DNA of 6,379 nucleotides from an uncultured Oscillospiraceae bacterium (GTDB lineage: Bacteria > Bacillota > Clostridia > Oscillospirales > Oscillospiraceae), in NCBI GenBank assembly GCA_934590505.1, contig CAKTPC010000116.1, positions 1 through 6,379 of the forward strand, written 5' to 3'. Positions 5,348 through 6,379 of the stretch are shown in pieces. The first letter of the stretch is position 1; every line of letters begins with the position of its first letter. The notes under the pieces were generated by a model. It saw only the letters and a list, made by a program, of their open reading frames with translations. It made no database searches and was not told where the DNA came from. Both the position numbers and the translations under genes were made by a program.

Positions 5348-6376
5348 ATGATCAAAGTTGGTATCAATGGTTTCGGCCGCATCGGCTCTCTCGCTTTCAG
5401 AGCAGCCATCAAGTCTGATGACATCGAAGTCGTCGCCATCAACGCTCCCGGCCATCCCGCTTCCCACATCGCTTACTGCGTAAAGTACGATACCGTTCAC
5501 GGCCGCTTCGACGGCGAAGTCGTCGGCAACGACGAGGACAGCACCGTTACCGTTAACGGCAAGGTCGTCAAGGTTCTTTCCGACAAGTCCTACCGTGACG
5601 CTACCCTCATTCCCTGGGGCGAGCTGGGTGTTGACTACGTTCTCGAGTGCACCGGCGTTTACCTGACCAAGGAAAAGGCACAGGCTCACATCGATGCCGG
5701 CGCAAAGGTCGTCATCATGTCCGGCCCCGCAAAGGACGATACCCCGATGTTCGTCTGCGGCGTCAACCTCGACAAGTACACCAAGGACATGCAGTTCGTC
5801 TCCAACGCTTCCTGCACCACCAACTGCCTTGCTCCTATGGCAAAGGTCATCAATGACAACTTCGGCATCGTCGAAGGCCTCATGACCACCGTCCACGCTT
5901 CCACCGCTACTCAGGCCATCGTTGACGGCTTCCCCAAGAAGAAGGATCTGCGCGGCGCACGCTCCGTTTACAACAACATCATCCCCGCTTCCACCGGCGC
6001 TGCAAAGGCAGTCGGCAAGGTCATCCCCGAGCTCAACGGCAAGCTCACCGGTATGTCCATGCGCGTTCCCACTCCCGATGTCTCCGTCGTTGACCTGACC
6101 GTCCGCCTTGAGAAGGCAGCCACCATGGACGATATCAAGGCAGCTATGAAGGCAGCTTCCGAAGGCCCCATGAAGGGCGTTCTGGAGTACGTTGACGATG
6201 AGGTCGTCTCCTCTGACTTCCGCACCGATCTGCACACCTCCATCTTCGACGCACAGGCCGGCATCTCCCTCAACGATCATTTCGTCAAGCTCGTCGCTTG
6301 GTACGACAATGAGTGGGGCTTCTCCAACAAGATGCTTGACCTCACCCGCCACATCGACTCCGTCCGCAACGCATAA
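5348..6376 (+). CDS. gap: Glyceraldehyde-3-phosphate dehydrogenase, type I
   Basis: This enzyme oxidises and phosphorylates glyceraldehyde 3-phosphate to 1,3-bisphosphoglycerate with NAD(P)+ in glycolysis and works as a cytoplasmic tetramer. It is full length (342 aa). The Rossmann fold opens with KVGINGFGRIG (3-13). The active site is SNASCTTNC (152-160) with catalytic Cys156, and His183 lies in TTVHASTATQ. STGAAKAVGKVIPELNGKL, RVPTPDVSVVDL (239-250) and WYDNEWGFSN (318-327) complete the family pattern, closest in wording to the E. coli GapA/eukaryotic branch. At the adenine-ribose site the usual Asp after VVAIN is Ala33 (NAPG), so cofactor preference may not be strictly NAD. Codon use is extremely biased: no GCG or GTG codons and one AAA among all lysines, unlike its neighbours, indicating very high expression. 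It is preceded by its own promoter and structured leader; only three bases follow the stop, so downstream genes are unseen. Confidence 0.97.
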   Translation: MIKVGINGFGRIGSLAFRAAIKSDDIEVVAINAPGHPASHIAYCVKYDTVHGRFDGEVVGNDEDSTVTVNGKVVKVLSDKSYRDATLIPWGELGVDYVLECTGVYLTKEKAQAHIDAGAKVVIMSGPAKDDTPMFVCGVNLDKYTKDMQFVSNASCTTNCLAPMAKVINDNFGIVEGLMTTVHASTATQAIVDGFPKKKDLRGARSVYNNIIPASTGAAKAVGKVIPELNGKLTGMSMRVPTPDVSVVDLTVRLEKAATMDDIKAAMKAASEGPMKGVLEYVDDEVVSSDFRTDLHTSIFDAQAGISLNDHFVKLVAWYDNEWGFSNKMLDLTRHIDSVRNA

Positions 6377-6379
6377 TTT

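Noticed and set aside
5327..6352. Open reading frame of 341 codons on the minus strand, opposite gap
   Set aside because: It mirrors the gap gene almost exactly, arises from the strong codon bias that removes antisense stops, is rich in Gly, Val and Asp, has no ribosome-binding site and resembles no family.

Overview
The window looks like chromosomal DNA of a low-copy, GC-rich member of the Clostridia, probably an Oscillospiraceae-type gut anaerobe. This is inferred from the gdpP-rplI-dnaB order typical of Firmicutes, strong AGGAGG ribosome-binding sites, sigma-A-type promoters with extended -10 boxes, and the protein sequences. There is no phage, IS, CRISPR, tRNA or rRNA signal, and species cannot be named from the sequence alone.

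Layout. Positions 1-2680 (minus strand) form an operon transcribed leftward: gdpP (cyclic-di-AMP phosphodiesterase), rplI (ribosomal protein L9) and the first 63 codons of dnaB (replicative helicase, cut by the window edge). A good promoter lies at 2760-2788. Diverging from it on the plus strand is a sugar-phosphate nucleotidyltransferase (2797-3879). Its C-terminus looks like only the last domain of a phosphomannomutase, and its true start appears to be a rare AUU/AUA codon. Positions 3880-4017 separate two convergent genes and hold a bidirectional terminator hairpin plus a cluster of further hairpins that resembles a dispersed palindromic repeat. It runs into the stop codon of the next gene.

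Positions 4018-5079 (minus) encode a soluble histidine-kinase-like protein with a PAS-like N-terminus and an intact ATP-binding domain, but no histidine at the expected phosphoacceptor site and no response regulator beside it. Positions 5080-5347 are an AT-rich divergent control region with a promoter on each strand, two short palindromes between them and a long stem-loop in the leader of the next gene. Positions 5348-6376 (plus) encode glyceraldehyde-3-phosphate dehydrogenase, with the extreme codon bias of a very highly expressed gene.

How they fit together: the left operon couples second-messenger turnover with translation and replication housekeeping; the nucleotidyltransferase probably supplies an NDP-sugar for the envelope; gap is the central glycolytic step. 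The kinase-like gene shares a control region with gap, but a regulatory link is only a guess. I found no wholly new system. The best candidates for a second look are the nucleotidyltransferase-mutase remnant fusion, the kinase without its histidine, the multi-hairpin element at 3926-4021 and the structured gap leader.
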